Positions 1 to 7,935 are shown, numbered from the stretch's first letter. The stretch is 17,935 bases of DNA from Eimeria necatrix (GCF_000499385.1 NW_013655109.1:35823-53757); one strand, 5' to 3'. Notes: a model not told the origin generated them from the sequence alone. Made by a program: numbers and translations.

Positions 1-72
1 TTGCTGCTGCGCACCGTTGGCGGAACGGACGTCCTCGCCGCTTTGCCTCTCCCCGAAGATCGCCAGCGTCAT
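1..72 (-). CDS. Possible 5' end of a gene running off the window
   Basis: On the minus strand an ATG at 72-70 opens a frame of 24 codons that stays open to the window edge, beginning MTLAIFGERQSGEDV. The start has an A-rich context, the DNA just upstream (73-140) is AT-rich like a 5' leader, and two copies of the GGTGTAC-type word lie about 305 and 470 bp upstream in minus orientation. The plus strand is also open here, so the coding direction is not proven. No family is recognised. Too little of the protein is present to assign a function. Confidence 0.2.
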   Translation of the reverse strand, partial: MTLAIFGERQSGEDVRSANGAQQQ

Positions 73-175
73 TTTATTTATTTTAATTTCAAATTAAAAC
101 AAAAAAAAGGAAAATTTGAATTAAAAATGAATCTAAAAGCTGCAGCAGCAGCAGCAGCGCCGCAGCCAACCCCAC

Positions 176-213
<38 letters not shown>

Positions 214-376
214 CTGCTGCCCCTGCGCGGGAAACTTGAATTTAAATTCATTTTTCTTTCTTTTTATTATTTATTTTCTTATTTTTGTTCGTTTTATTAA
301 ATATAATTCCCATATTTCTTTTGCTGCTGCTGCTGCTGCTGCTGCCGCCGCCGCCCCGCGTCGCTGCGCCGCCCCG

Positions 377-390
377 GGTGTCTGTACACC
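377..390 (-). promoter_or_regulatory. GGTGTCTGTACACC word
   Basis: This is the reverse complement of GGTGTACAGACACC. It is an imperfect palindrome with outer arms GGTGT and ACACC. It lies about 305 bp upstream of the possible minus-strand start at 72. It belongs to the 17-member family described in the findings; a regulatory role is inference. Confidence 0.4.
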
Positions 391-542
391 TCAACGCGGT
401 GTCCAGTGTAAACGCGGAAAAGGAATTCTTTCATTTTATTTTTATTTTAATTTATTTTTAATTTCATTTTTATTTATTTTTTAATAAAATTAAAATAAAA
501 CTATTTGGCGCCTCTGCATGCGCCGCGCCGCCCGCGAGCTCT

Positions 543-556
543 GCTGTCGATACACC
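543..556 (-). promoter_or_regulatory. GCTGTCGATACACC word
   Basis: Read on the minus strand this is GGTGTATCGACAGC, the same 14-mer found in the PP2C coding exon at 14834-14847. It is the only minus-orientation member of the GACAGC subclass. Function is unknown. Confidence 0.35.
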
Positions 557-1086
557 CCAAGTCTTGCAAGTTGGCAAAAAGTGAAAAAAATTTTTTGAAA
601 ATAAATAAATTAAAAAGAATTATTTCGAAAAAGAAATAAATAAAAAGATATTATTCCAAAAAGGTATTTAGAAGGGCTTTCGATCTTCAAATAAAAGAAA
701 TAAAGAAATAAAGAAAGAAAGAAATGTCCAGAGATAATTTGAAAAATAATAATTGAATAAATTAAAAACAGACTAAGATTAAAAATGGCTAAAGAGGAAA
801 ATAGTTGAAGGGGAGTTTTCTCTGAAAATAATAAAACGAATTAAACAATAAAGAGAATTTTGAATTTAAATAATTATAAAAAATCATTGATTTTGGATAA
901 GAGCAAAACTCGGGAACAAAATAGAAATTAAAATTAAAATTAAAATTAAAATTAAAATTAAAACATCTGTAGTCACAAACAAACTTTTATTAAATTAATT
1001 AAATTGAAAAATGAAAAAAGAAACAGAAGTAATTCAACGATGGGAATAATGGAAACAGTAGGGAATAATGCAAACACTCAATAAGG

Positions 1087-1146
1087 CTGCGAGCCCTAAA
1101 CCCTAAACCCTAAACCCTAAACCCTAAACCCTAAACCCCAAACCCT
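1087..1146 (-). repeat. Telomere-like AAACCCT array
   Basis: About six copies of the heptamer CCCTAAA read on the plus strand, ending in a degenerate CCCCAAACCCTC. This is the plant and coccidian telomere unit, here interstitial and flanked by unique AT-rich sequence on both sides, so it is not a chromosome end. Confidence 0.9.
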
Positions 1147-1681
1147 CGGCCCTAGAGGCTAACTGAAATAGCACAAATGGTTTCTTTGTTGGCACTTTTC
1201 ATTTATTTCCTTTTTGATTTTTATTTATTTTATTTCTGTTTTCATTTTAGAAATGGAATTATTTATTTCTTCCTGCGGGGCCCCTGAGGACTTTCTGAAG
1301 AAGGAAAAGTTGCAAATAAAGTGACTTGAAAAATGAAATGAAAAAAAAATCCAAAAGGATTTTTGAGGGCCCCGAGGCTGATTCTGGGGTGTAATTACAC
1401 GAAAAGAAGCAGAAAAAAGAAATAATTGTTTTTTATTTTTTGAAAAAAAAAGAAAAGGAAAAAAAAGGCATTTAAAGACCTTTTTTGCGAAAAGTTGCCA
1501 AACACAAATTCTCCTTTGCTGCGGAGTGTCTGGGGGCGCGAAGGCGCGGCTAAATCTTTTCTTCTTGAGAGTGTTGGGAGTTTAATGGAATTAAAAAGAG
1601 AAATAAATGAAAAGAAATGAATTAAATGGCGAGAGTGTTGTCTGTGGCGAAGTTGAACTGGCGGCGCTGGAGCCAGCGCGC

Positions 1682-1695
1682 GGTGTCTGTACACC
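1682..1695 (-). promoter_or_regulatory. GGTGTCTGTACACC word
   Basis: Exact copy of the word at 377-390, in a GC-rich island (about 1660-1745) inside AT-rich DNA. No gene is visible next to it on either strand. Confidence 0.4.
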
Positions 1696-2198
1696 CCGCG
1701 CCCGCGAGCGCGGCGGCGAACCGCGAGCGCCTTTTGCGGCGAAAGTTGCGGAAAAAAGCGGAAAAAAGATAAAAAGGACTTTCAAAAGTAAAAAAAGACT
1801 ATTTAAAAAGAAAAAAGTTCGAAAAGAGGAGCTGCATGCGCAGCGGTGGCGGCGTGAGCGGCAGGGGTGGTGAGTGCGGTCGCCAGGAGGATTCTGCGGG
1901 AATCTCGCGGAGCCGGGAAGTTTTTTGGATTTCTTTGAACGGGAATTTCATTTTAATGAAATAAAAGCCAAAAAGTTGCTTATTTCTGCTTTCGAGGGAG
2001 CCGGAGGCAGCAGCAGCCCGCGCGCCTCCCCGCAGAGCCGCCGCCCGCCAGCCAGACCTTTCCCGCGGCTCTCTCGCCGCCAAACCCGCCAAATTAATCC
2101 CTTTTAATGAAATTGCGTTAAAAAACGCAAAAAATAAATTCAAAAAGGAAAAACTGAAGGCTGGAGTTGGTCGCCGCGGGTTTGGTTTCGCGCGCTGA

Positions 2199-2212
2199 GG
2201 TGTCTGTACACC
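2199..2212 (-). promoter_or_regulatory. GGTGTCTGTACACC word upstream of the acid phosphatase gene
   Basis: Third exact copy of this 14-mer. It lies about 190 bp upstream of the proposed ATG at 2401, at a plausible promoter distance. A regulatory role is inferred from position only. Confidence 0.4.
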
Positions 2213-2400
2213 CCAAGTGCAGCTGCTGCTCTCGCCGCCGCTGCTGCTGCAGCGCCGGACTCTGCCGAATTGGGGGTTTTCTTTGCACTTTTCTTTTCTA
2301 TTTTCTTCTAAATAGTTGCCAAAGAGCCTAAATAGTCCTTTTTGAGACAAAAATTCAAATTCCAAACTTCCACTTTCCCCAGCTGCAGCAAAAGAAGCAA

Positions 2401-2645
2401 ATGAAGCTCCTGGCTCTCCCCCTCTTCTGCGCCCTCCTCAACGCCCCAGACCCGCTGCATGCAGCAGCAGCAACAGCAGCAGCAACAGCAGCAGCAAGAG
2501 CAGCACCAACAGCAGCACCAACAGCGGCGCCAGCAGCAGCAGCAGCAGCAGCAGCGCCAGCAGCAGCAACGCCCACAGCCACCCCAGCTCCCCCTCTCGC
2601 TGCACATCGCAGCAGCAGCAGCAACAGCACCACCAGCACAAGCAC

Positions 2646-2679
<34 letters not shown>

Positions 2680-4254
2680 AGCAGCAGCAGCAGCGAGGAG
2701 AGGGGCACAGAGTCCGCAGAAGCCGCAGCAACCAGCGGCAACTTGGAGCTGCCGCCGCTGAGCTCCCCGCCTGCAGCAGCAGCAGCAGCAGACGCAGCAG
2801 CAGCAGCAGGATCCCCAGCAGCAGCAGCAGCAGCAGCAGCAGCTGAAGAAACAGCAACGAGCTCGGCCTCTCCCCTGCTGCTGCTGCTGCAGTGGACCCC
2901 CCTGCGCTGTGGCAGCACTCGCTGGACTCGCTGCGCTGCGCAAAGTCGAAAGAAAAAATAAATTTAAATTTTAATTTTAATTGCGAAGGGACAGAAGCAG
3001 CAGAAAGAGTTCGAGATGGTTCCAAAGGGGTTTACTTTGTTGCAGTTGGAGACACGGGGCTGCTCTCCAACGGACTCCACCAGGCGAGGGTTTAGGGTTT
3101 AGGGTTTAGGGTTTAGGGTTTAGGGTTTGGGGCTTGGGGCTTGGGGTTTGGGGTTTGGGGTTTGGGTGCATCTGGGGGGCTTCTAAGGTCTAGGCGGGGC
3201 TCTCGGCCAACCGTGTTTAGGGTTTGGGGTTTAGGGTTTAGAGTTTAGGGTTTAGGGTTTGGGGTTTAGGGTTTGGGGTTTAGGGTTTGGAGTTTAGGCG
3301 CATCTGGCGAGGCTTCTCACACCCCCGCAGGGCTCTCGGCCAGCCAGCAACCGGGGCGTAGCGCCTAGGGCGCAGGGTTTAGGGTTTAGGGTTTAGGGTT
3401 TAGGGTTTAGGGTTTAGGGTTTAGGGTTTGCGCGCAGGTGACTCGCCGAATAGGGGAGTTGAGCTCTTTGCTGCCGGTCTCTTTTGTGTCTCTTTTGGGA
3501 GACAACTTTTACCCTTCAGGTGTACAGACACCTCAAGACAAAGAGTTCGAAAGTGTTTTCGAAGAGCCCTTCGGACACCCCGCCCTCAGACGCGTGAGCG
3601 AGGGTTTAGGGTTTAGGGTTTAGGGTTTAGGGTTTAGGGTTTAGGGCTGAGGCTTTAGGGTTTAGGGCTGAGGGTTTAGGGTTTGGGGCTTAGGGCTGAG
3701 GGTTTAGGGTTTAGGGCTGAGGGTCTAGGGTTTTGGGTTTGTGTATGGGGGCTTAAGCGTTCGGGCTTAGGGTTTAGGGTCTAGGGTTTAGGGTTTAGGG
3801 TTTAGGGTTTGCAGTCTATTTTGATTCTTGTGCGAATTTTGGGTTTTATTTTTTCGTTTTTTTTGGTTTTTGGATTTTTTTGCATCATTTTTTCCGCGCT
3901 TCTCACCAGAGACGACTGCAGCCTTTTGCTGCAGCTGCTAGTGCTTCAAATTCTGTCATTTTCTTTTCTTTTTTTCCTCTTTTTGGCTTTTTATTTCTCC
4001 CAGGTGGCCTTTTTTCCAATTCTGGGAAACCACGACTACCAGCTTTCGCCCGACGCCCAAGTCGAGCACTTCTTCGCCGCCTGCCGCGGCTGCCGGGGCC
4101 CCCAGGACTTCAATTGTGGGTCAAAGTTTGAAACTTTTTCTCAAAAAAAGACAAACTTTTCGATCGATTGAGCACTTAATATCCCTTTTTTCGAACTCCT
4201 CGCGAAAATTCCCGCAAGAAAAAGGGTCACACCGCTCCAATCCGCGCTCTGAGA

Positions 4255-4318
<64 letters not shown>

Positions 4319-6980
4319 AGTCCTCAAGGGGTCCTTTTTGAATGGATTGTCTCCTTTTTGAATTAAATGTCTCTTTAATAATCAAAAGGTCTTTAAAACT
4401 AATTTTGTCTTTTGTTATTTGGCAAACCGCTTGAATGCAGCAAATGTCTCCTTTTGCTGCAGCAGCAGATGTCTCCTGCAGCAGCAGCAATTATCTCCTT
4501 TTGCTGCAGCAGCAAATGTCTTTTATCCTGCAGCAGCAGAAGTCCATTTCCTGCAGCAGCGAACTGCAGCGGCAAATGTGTGTTTTGCTGCAGCAGCAAA
4601 TGTGCTTTTTGCCGCTGCAGCAAATGTGCTCTTTGCTGCAGCAGCAAATGTTTTTTGCTGCAGCAGCAAATGTTTTGCTGCAGCAGCAAATGTTTCTTGC
4701 TGCAGCAGCAAATGTGCTTTTTGCTGCAGCAGCAAATGTCCGATGGCGCTTTCCAAATCCCTGGTACTACACGCGTCTGGTGTACAGACAGGTCCCGGTG
4801 CATCTGCAGGATTCTCCTTTCAAAAGGGGCTCCGTAACAGTGCGTCCAAACCCTAAACCCTAAACCCTAAATTAGGGTTTGCGTAGATTGTGGGTTGGCG
4901 TCTGGAGAAGGGCTTTGGTTTGCGTCGGCGGGTTTAGCAAAGCGTTTAGGGACTGGCGCGCGCGCGCGGGAAGCGCCGAGCGCAAACCCTAAACCCTAAA
5001 CCCTAAATTAGGGTTTGGGGGTTTGCGCTTTTTTGCGCAGGAGCCGGCGCGAGGTGTACGTACACCCGAAACCAGTTCAGTGACCATTGTTAATGTTCAT
5101 TTGGACTCAAATATATTTCTTTCCAATTCCATTTTCGTGGAAGAACAAATGACTTTTCTCAAAGATGTGCTGCGGGCTGGTGAGGACTTTATTTCTTTTA
5201 AAACTTTATTTCATTTAAATGATTTACGTTTATTAGAAGTTTATTTTATTTTTAACTTTATTTCAATAAATGATTTATGCTTATTAGAAGTTTATTTTAT
5301 TTTAAGCTTTATTTCATTTAAAATGATTTGTGTTTATTGGGAGTTTATTTCATTTAAACATTATTTAAAATGATTCATATTTATTCAAAGGAGTTTATTT
5401 TATTTGATAACATTTTATTTAATTTAAATAATTCGTTTTATTTAAAGGACTTTATTTCATTTAATAATATTTCATTTAAATGGTTTAAATTTGTTAAAAG
5501 GAGTTTATTTTATTTCATAAAACTTTGTTTCACTTAAATGATTTAAATTAATTTAAAAAGATTTAAATTAATTAAAAAAGACTTTTAATTCATTTAAAAT
5601 AATTGTAAAAAGGACTTCAAATTGTTCAAAAGGGACTTTTAAATATTAAAAAAGATTTTATTCAATTAAATAAACTCTAATTAATTAATTAAAATTTATT
5701 TAATTAAATAAACTTTAATTAATTAAACTTTTATTTATTAAATAGACTTTAATTAATTAACAACGCTTTAATTAAAAGAGACTTTGGGGTTTTTAGCAAC
5801 AATAAACACCCAGAACTTCGCTGCGAGCTAAACCCTAAACCCTAAACCCTCGTTTGAGGGTTTAGGGTTTAGAGAAGCGGACTGGGTCTTCGTGCACCAA
5901 CACCACCCGCTGTCCACGGAAGCCCTACTAAGCCCTAAACCACACTCCCTAGACCCCAAACCCTCCTCCTAAACCCTAAACCCTAAATTAGGGTTTGGCG
6001 CGTGTGGCTGCAGCAGCAGCAGAAGCGGACTGGGTCTTCGTGCACCAACACCACCCGCTGTCCACGGGAGCCCTACTAAGCCCTAAACCACACTCCCTAG
6101 ACCCCAAACCCTCCCCCTAAACCCTAAACCCTAAATTAGGGTTTGGCGCGTGTGGCTGCAGCAGCAGCAGAAGCGGACTGGGTCTTCGTGCACCAACACC
6201 ACCCGCTGTTCACGGAAGCTACGCAAATTCGAAACATTCCTTCTTTTCAAAATTTGCTGCTGCCGGTTTTTCTGGAGCATCATGTTGATGTTTTGTTTGC
6301 GGGCCACGAACACCTTTTGTCCCACTTCCAGGTAAACCCTAAACCCTAAACCCTAGCTGCAAACCCTCGCAACCCCTCCCTCCCCTCGCCCTGCAAACCC
6401 TTAATCCCAAACCCTCGCTGGCTCGTGGGGCGCGCTCTGTGCGCGCAGCCGCGCCTTCGCAGTCGAGGGTTTAGGGTTTAGGGTTTAGGGTTTAGGGTTT
6501 AGGGTTTAGGGTTTAGGGTTTAGGGTTTGCTGTTCTCGGCAGATGTTAGCGCCCAAAGAGCTTCTCGAACCCCTGCAAACTGCTGCCCCTAACTCCCTCC
6601 TCCCCCTGCTGCTGCTGTGCTGCTGCTGCTGCTGCTGTGCTGCTGCTGCTGCTGCTGTGCTGCTGCTGCTGTGCTGCTGCTGCTGCTGCTGCAGCTGTGG
6701 GGCCCCGAGAAGACGGGGGCCCCCCTGGAGCAGGTGATAAGCGGGTCGGGGTCGAAGCTGCACGCGAAGGGCCCCCGCTGCTGCGCTGCTGCGCTGCTGG
6801 GCAGCAGCTGCAGCAAAGAAGCAGCAGTTTGCAAAAACTCGAATTGTCTTTTTCAACAAACTGTTCATGGATTTGTTTTCACGGAAGTCTCCAAAGAAGA
6901 GATTCGAATGAACTTCGTGGACGCAGAGTCGGGGCAGCTGCTGCACCAGGTGCTGCACGCCTCCAAGCGCAGCGCGCGCC

Positions 6981-7032
<52 letters not shown>

Positions 7033-7297
7033 GGCCCCGCGAGACCCGCTCCCGCCCTCCTACCCCCCCATTCGGGCCATTCGAATCCCCGCGGAGTTCA
7101 CTGGCACTCTCTGGAGTCCCCTGGGCTTTCGTTTTTGGAATTTGTTGGCACTTTTTCTTTTTTTCCTTTTAATTTGGCTTTTAGTTGCATGCAGGCGCTG
7201 CTGGGGGGCCCCCGGGGGGGCCCCCCGGGGGCCCCTGGGGCCCCTGGGGGCTGGGGGCCCTGGGGCCCCTCGGGACCCTCGGGGCCCTCTGGAATAA
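2401..7297 (+). CDS. Purple/tartrate-resistant-type acid phosphatase (calcineurin-like metallophosphoesterase), multi-exon, probably membrane anchored
   Basis: Family knowledge: these enzymes use a two-metal centre to hydrolyse phosphomonoesters, usually in the secretory pathway. Proposed exons: 2401-2944, about 3001-3089, 3438-3593, 4004-4115, 4730-4833, 5041-5179, 6162-6331, 6695-7297, about 638 residues, all phases compatible. Motifs in order: GDTG (exon 2), GDNFY and GVQ (exon 3), GNHDY (exon 4), RWRFPNPWY (exon 5), VFVHQHHP and AGHEH (exon 7), VISGSGS (exon 8). Together these supply all the metal ligands of the family; the usual GDWG has T for W. The start MKLLALPLFCALLNA resembles a signal peptide and is followed by an Ala/Ser/Thr-rich low-complexity segment. 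Exon 8 encodes an Ala run, a hydrophobic segment (about 7140-7192), CRRCW and a Gly/Pro-rich tail, suggesting a type I membrane protein. Uncertain points: the junction joining exon 1 (frame of 2401) to exon 2 (a different frame); the acceptor before SVTIVNVHLDS, at 5040 or 5080; and the exon 8 acceptor, at 6694 or 6542. GAP50 is a related anchored family with degenerate catalytic residues; the intact motifs argue for an active enzyme. Confidence 0.85.
2459..2890 (+). repeat. Interrupted CAG/GCA tract in exon 1 of the acid phosphatase gene
   Basis: The tract is open in all three forward frames, as Ala/Thr/Pro/Ser, Gln or Ser-rich. The frame that follows the signal-peptide-like start gives Ala-rich then Ser/Thr-rich sequence. 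No conserved domain is visible. The catalytic domain begins only at about 3010, so this is a lineage-specific N-terminal insertion or partly intronic. Which frame is translated cannot be settled without cDNA. Confidence 0.7.
3090..3430 (+). repeat. TTTAGGG arrays filling an acid phosphatase intron
   Basis: The intron begins exactly with the repeat: the coding sequence CAC CAG GCG AGG is followed by GTTTAGGG, so the heptamer supplies the GT donor. Perfect and degenerate heptamers (GTTTGGG, GCTTGGG) form three blocks, about 3088-3172, 3216-3296 and 3376-3430. The last block runs into TTTGCGCGCAG, the acceptor of the GDNFY exon. Almost the whole 348-bp intron is telomere-like. Confidence 0.85.
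3519..3532 (+). promoter_or_regulatory. GGTGTACAGACACC word inside a coding exon
   Basis: A perfect 14-bp copy of the dispersed word, read in frame as G-V-Q-T-P directly after the GDNFY metal motif. The G-V-Q part is expected for the enzyme family, so coding need may explain part of the match. Whether it also acts as a DNA or RNA signal is unknown. Confidence 0.4.
3603..3810 (+). repeat. Second TTTAGGG array in an acid phosphatase intron
   Basis: Starts nine bases after the GTGAGC donor at 3594. It comprises perfect heptamers, a mid-section with GGGCTGAGGGTTTAGGG higher-order units, then perfect heptamers to 3810. The rest of the intron (3811-4003) is T-rich and ends TTTATTTCTCCCAG, a normal polypyrimidine acceptor before the GNHD exon. 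Confidence 0.85.
4258..4320 (+). repeat. (CTG)n tract in an intron
   Basis: Twenty uninterrupted CTG units ending in CAG, inside the intron after the GNHD exon (4116-4729). It is long enough to be length-polymorphic. The apparent poly-Ala, poly-Leu and poly-Ser reading frames across it are artefacts. Confidence 0.9.
4436..4740 (+). repeat. Minisatellite whose last unit is the 3' splice site of the next exon
   Basis: About eleven to thirteen units of roughly 20-30 bp with core TTTTGCTGCAGCAGCAAATG. The last unit (about 4720-4739) provides the CTGCAG acceptor, and the array turns straight into the coding sequence CGATGGCGCTTTCC (RWRFP). Each upstream unit therefore carries a copy of the same acceptor. 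The array fills the 3' half of the intron. Confidence 0.85.
4779..4792 (+). promoter_or_regulatory. GGTGTACAGACAGG word inside a coding exon
   Basis: Twelve of the first thirteen positions follow the GGTGTACAGACAC/GC form. It is read across codons as L-V-Y-R-Q after the RWRFPNPWYYTR segment. This frame differs from that of the exon 3 copy (G-V-Q-T-P), so a shared protein motif does not explain both. Confidence 0.3.
4848..5030. repeat. Two head-to-head telomere-like clusters in an intron
   Basis: Two nearly identical clusters, at about 4851-4881 and 4984-5020, each consist of AAACCCT units meeting a reversed unit at the palindromic junction AAACCCTAAATTAGGGTTT. They are separated by about 100 bp of GC-rich sequence containing a GCGCGCGCGC run. 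The second cluster leads into the acceptor TTTTTTGCGCAG at 5040. Confidence 0.85.
5053..5066. promoter_or_regulatory. Perfect palindrome GGTGTACGTACACC at an intron-exon border
   Basis: A 14-bp perfect palindrome. If the acceptor is CGCAG at 5040 it is coding (G-V-R-T-P). If the acceptor is TTCAG at 5080 it sits 14 bp upstream of the splice site, matching the placement of the identical palindrome before the third PP2C exon (11213-11226, acceptor at 11237). Confidence 0.4.
5190..5790 (+). repeat. AT-rich imperfect tandem repeats in an intron
   Basis: Roughly 50-65 bp imperfect units built from TTTATTTCATTTAAATGATTT and ATTAGAAGTTTATTTTATTT phrases, decaying downstream into TTAATTAA-type sequence. 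This fills the first 600 bp of the 982-bp intron 5180-6161. No exon was seen within it. Confidence 0.75.
5826..5870. repeat. Head-to-head telomere-like hairpin in an intron
   Basis: Three AAACCCT units, a short GTTTGAG spacer, then GGGTTTAGGGTTTAG. The arms are complementary and could form a hairpin. It stands immediately upstream of the first decoy copy of the VHQHHP exon segment. Confidence 0.8.
5873..6168 (+). repeat. 148-bp tandem duplication carrying partial copies of the VHQHHP exon
   Basis: The sequence starting AGAAGCGGACTGGGTCTTCG occurs at 5873, 6021 and 6169, exactly 148 bp apart. The third occurrence is the real exon. Copies 1 and 2 reproduce about 46 bp of exon sequence (EADWVFVHQHHPL), have TCC for TTC in the next codon, then diverge into a CCCTACTAAGCCC and telomere-like segment. 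Copies 2 and 3 also share the upstream GTGTGGCTGCAGCAGCAGC acceptor. Confidence 0.92.
6332..6530. repeat. Opposed telomere-like arrays within one intron
   Basis: The donor GTAAACCCTAAACCCTAAAC at 6332 is itself made of the repeat. The array at 6465-6530 (about nine TTTAGGG units) is in the opposite orientation and ends TTTGCTGTTCTCGGCAG at a candidate acceptor (6542). The two arrays are complementary and lie at the 5' and 3' parts of the same intron. Confidence 0.85.
6608..6694 (+). repeat. Interrupted (CTG)n tract ending in a 3' splice site
   Basis: CTG runs interrupted by TGTG four times end in CTGCTGCAG at 6694. Using this acceptor joins AGHEHLLSHFQ to LWGPEKTGAPLEQVISGSGS in phase 0, as the enzyme family requires. 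The tract therefore probably serves as the polypyrimidine-like region of the acceptor rather than as coding sequence. Confidence 0.65.
6983..7031 (+). repeat. (GCA)n poly-alanine tract, coding
   Basis: Sixteen or seventeen alanine codons in the last acid phosphatase exon, between the end of the phosphatase fold (HQVLHASKRSARQ) and the hydrophobic segment. It is in frame with conserved sequence on its upstream side, so it is translated in this model. Confidence 0.75.
7196..7295 (+). repeat. GGGGCCCC-rich block encoding a Gly/Pro/Ala tail
   Basis: Strings of the self-complementary octamer GGGGCCCC and close variants. In the acid phosphatase frame they encode a collagen-like tail (GAPGGAPRGPLGPLG) after the presumed membrane segment, ending at TAA 7295-7297. 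An intron acceptor (TTGCATGCAG) lies just before the block, so this tail could belong to a separate exon. The same kind of sequence is non-coding at 17394-17690. Confidence 0.7.
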
Positions 7298-7361
7298 AAA
7301 CAAAAAAGAAACTGCTGCTGGAGACTCGGAAGAGTTGGTGGGCGAGGGTGTGGGGCCGCGG

Positions 7362-7375
7362 GGTGTACGTACACC
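7362..7375. promoter_or_regulatory. Perfect palindrome GGTGTACGTACACC, intergenic
   Basis: Located 65 bp after the acid phosphatase stop codon, in a G-rich context flanked by GGGG and CCC. It is identical to the copies at 5053, 10593 and 11213. Function unknown. Confidence 0.4.
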
Positions 7376-7474
7376 CCAAAGTGTGGGGCTGGAGACGATC
7401 CCAGCTCCCGAGACACCCCACGCATGCGGCTTTCGGGGCCCCCGGGAGTCCGAGGGCTTTTTGTTGGTTTGATG

Positions 7475-7583
7475 AGATTTAAATCTTTAGGAAATGCAAT
7501 TAAATTAGATTTAATTCTTTTGGAAATGCAATTAAAGGAGATTTAATTCTTTTGGAAATGCAATTGAAGGGGATTTAATTCTT
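7475..7583 (+). repeat. 32-bp tandem repeat, about three units
   Basis: The phrase GGAAATGCAATTRAA recurs with GAAATGCAAT at 7491, 7523 and 7555, a period of 32 bp, separated by GATTTAATTCTTTT. It is intergenic, downstream of the acid phosphatase gene. Confidence 0.85.
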
Positions 7584-7748
7584 CGGAGTTGATTTAATTT
7601 CGGAAATTAATTCAACTCCAACCCGCCGCCGCTTTGTTGTTTTATGCATGCATGCATATAAGTACAAGTGCGCATTTGTGTAAAGATTTGCATTAAAAGA
7701 AAATAAGCATTTATAAATAATTGCAAGTAAATATTTATTATTTATAAT

Positions 7749-7750
<2 letters not shown>

Positions 7751-7835
<85 letters not shown>

Positions 7836-7935
7836 NNNNNNNNNNNNNNNNNNNNNNNNNNNNNNNNNNNNNNNNNNNNNNNNNNNNNNNNNNNNNNNNN
7901 NNNNNNNNNNNNNNNNNNNNNNNNNNNNNNNNNNN

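Larger units (their letters stand above)
73..2400. other. Intergenic region upstream of the acid phosphatase gene
   Basis: No convincing exon was found. The stretch alternates AT-rich blocks (about 420-1080, 1190-1330, 1390-1480) with GC-rich blocks. It holds CAG/CTG runs near 139-212 and 323-345, a run of ATTAAA-type hexamers at about 925-962, one telomere-like array (1087-1146) and four copies of the GGTGTCTGTACACC-type word (377-390, 543-556, 1682-1695, 2199-2212), all in minus orientation. TGCATGC words, known as binding sites of some apicomplexan AP2 factors, occur near 517 and 1833. Reading frames here are low-complexity by-products of the repeats. The last 200 bp probably includes the gene A promoter. 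Confidence 0.6.

Noticed and set aside
1087..1146. A true chromosome end
   Set aside because: The array is only about 60 bp, is flanked by non-repeat sequence, and similar arrays in both orientations occur throughout the window and inside introns.
1799..2365. 188-residue minus-strand frame upstream of the acid phosphatase gene
   Set aside because: AT-rich ends and GC-rich centre translate to low-complexity sequence without motifs. The word copy at 2199 inside it gives G-V-Q-T-P only by chance of frame.
2308..3025. Long minus-strand frames rich in Cys, Leu or Ala opposite the first acid phosphatase exon
   Set aside because: They are translations of the CTG strand in three frames, with no conserved residues outside the homopolymers. 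The plus strand leads into a recognisable enzyme.
4399..4863. Repetitive frames on both strands that look like a repeat protein, or a CRISPR-like array of regular repeats
   Set aside because: The units vary in length and sequence, there are no unique spacers, and the array ends in the acceptor of a conserved exon. It is an intronic minisatellite in a eukaryote.
6543..6737. Alternative acid phosphatase exon starting at the acceptor 6542 (MLAPKELLEPLQ...)
   Set aside because: It begins in phase but then runs through the CTG tract and stops at 6737 in a different frame from the conserved VISGSGS segment. No donor in it gives a phase-compatible intron of realistic length. Kept only as a possible minor isoform.
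2401..7297. Naming the acid phosphatase GAP50
   Set aside because: The metal-binding motifs are intact, whereas GAP50 proteins have lost several of them. Topology alone is not enough to assign the symbol.
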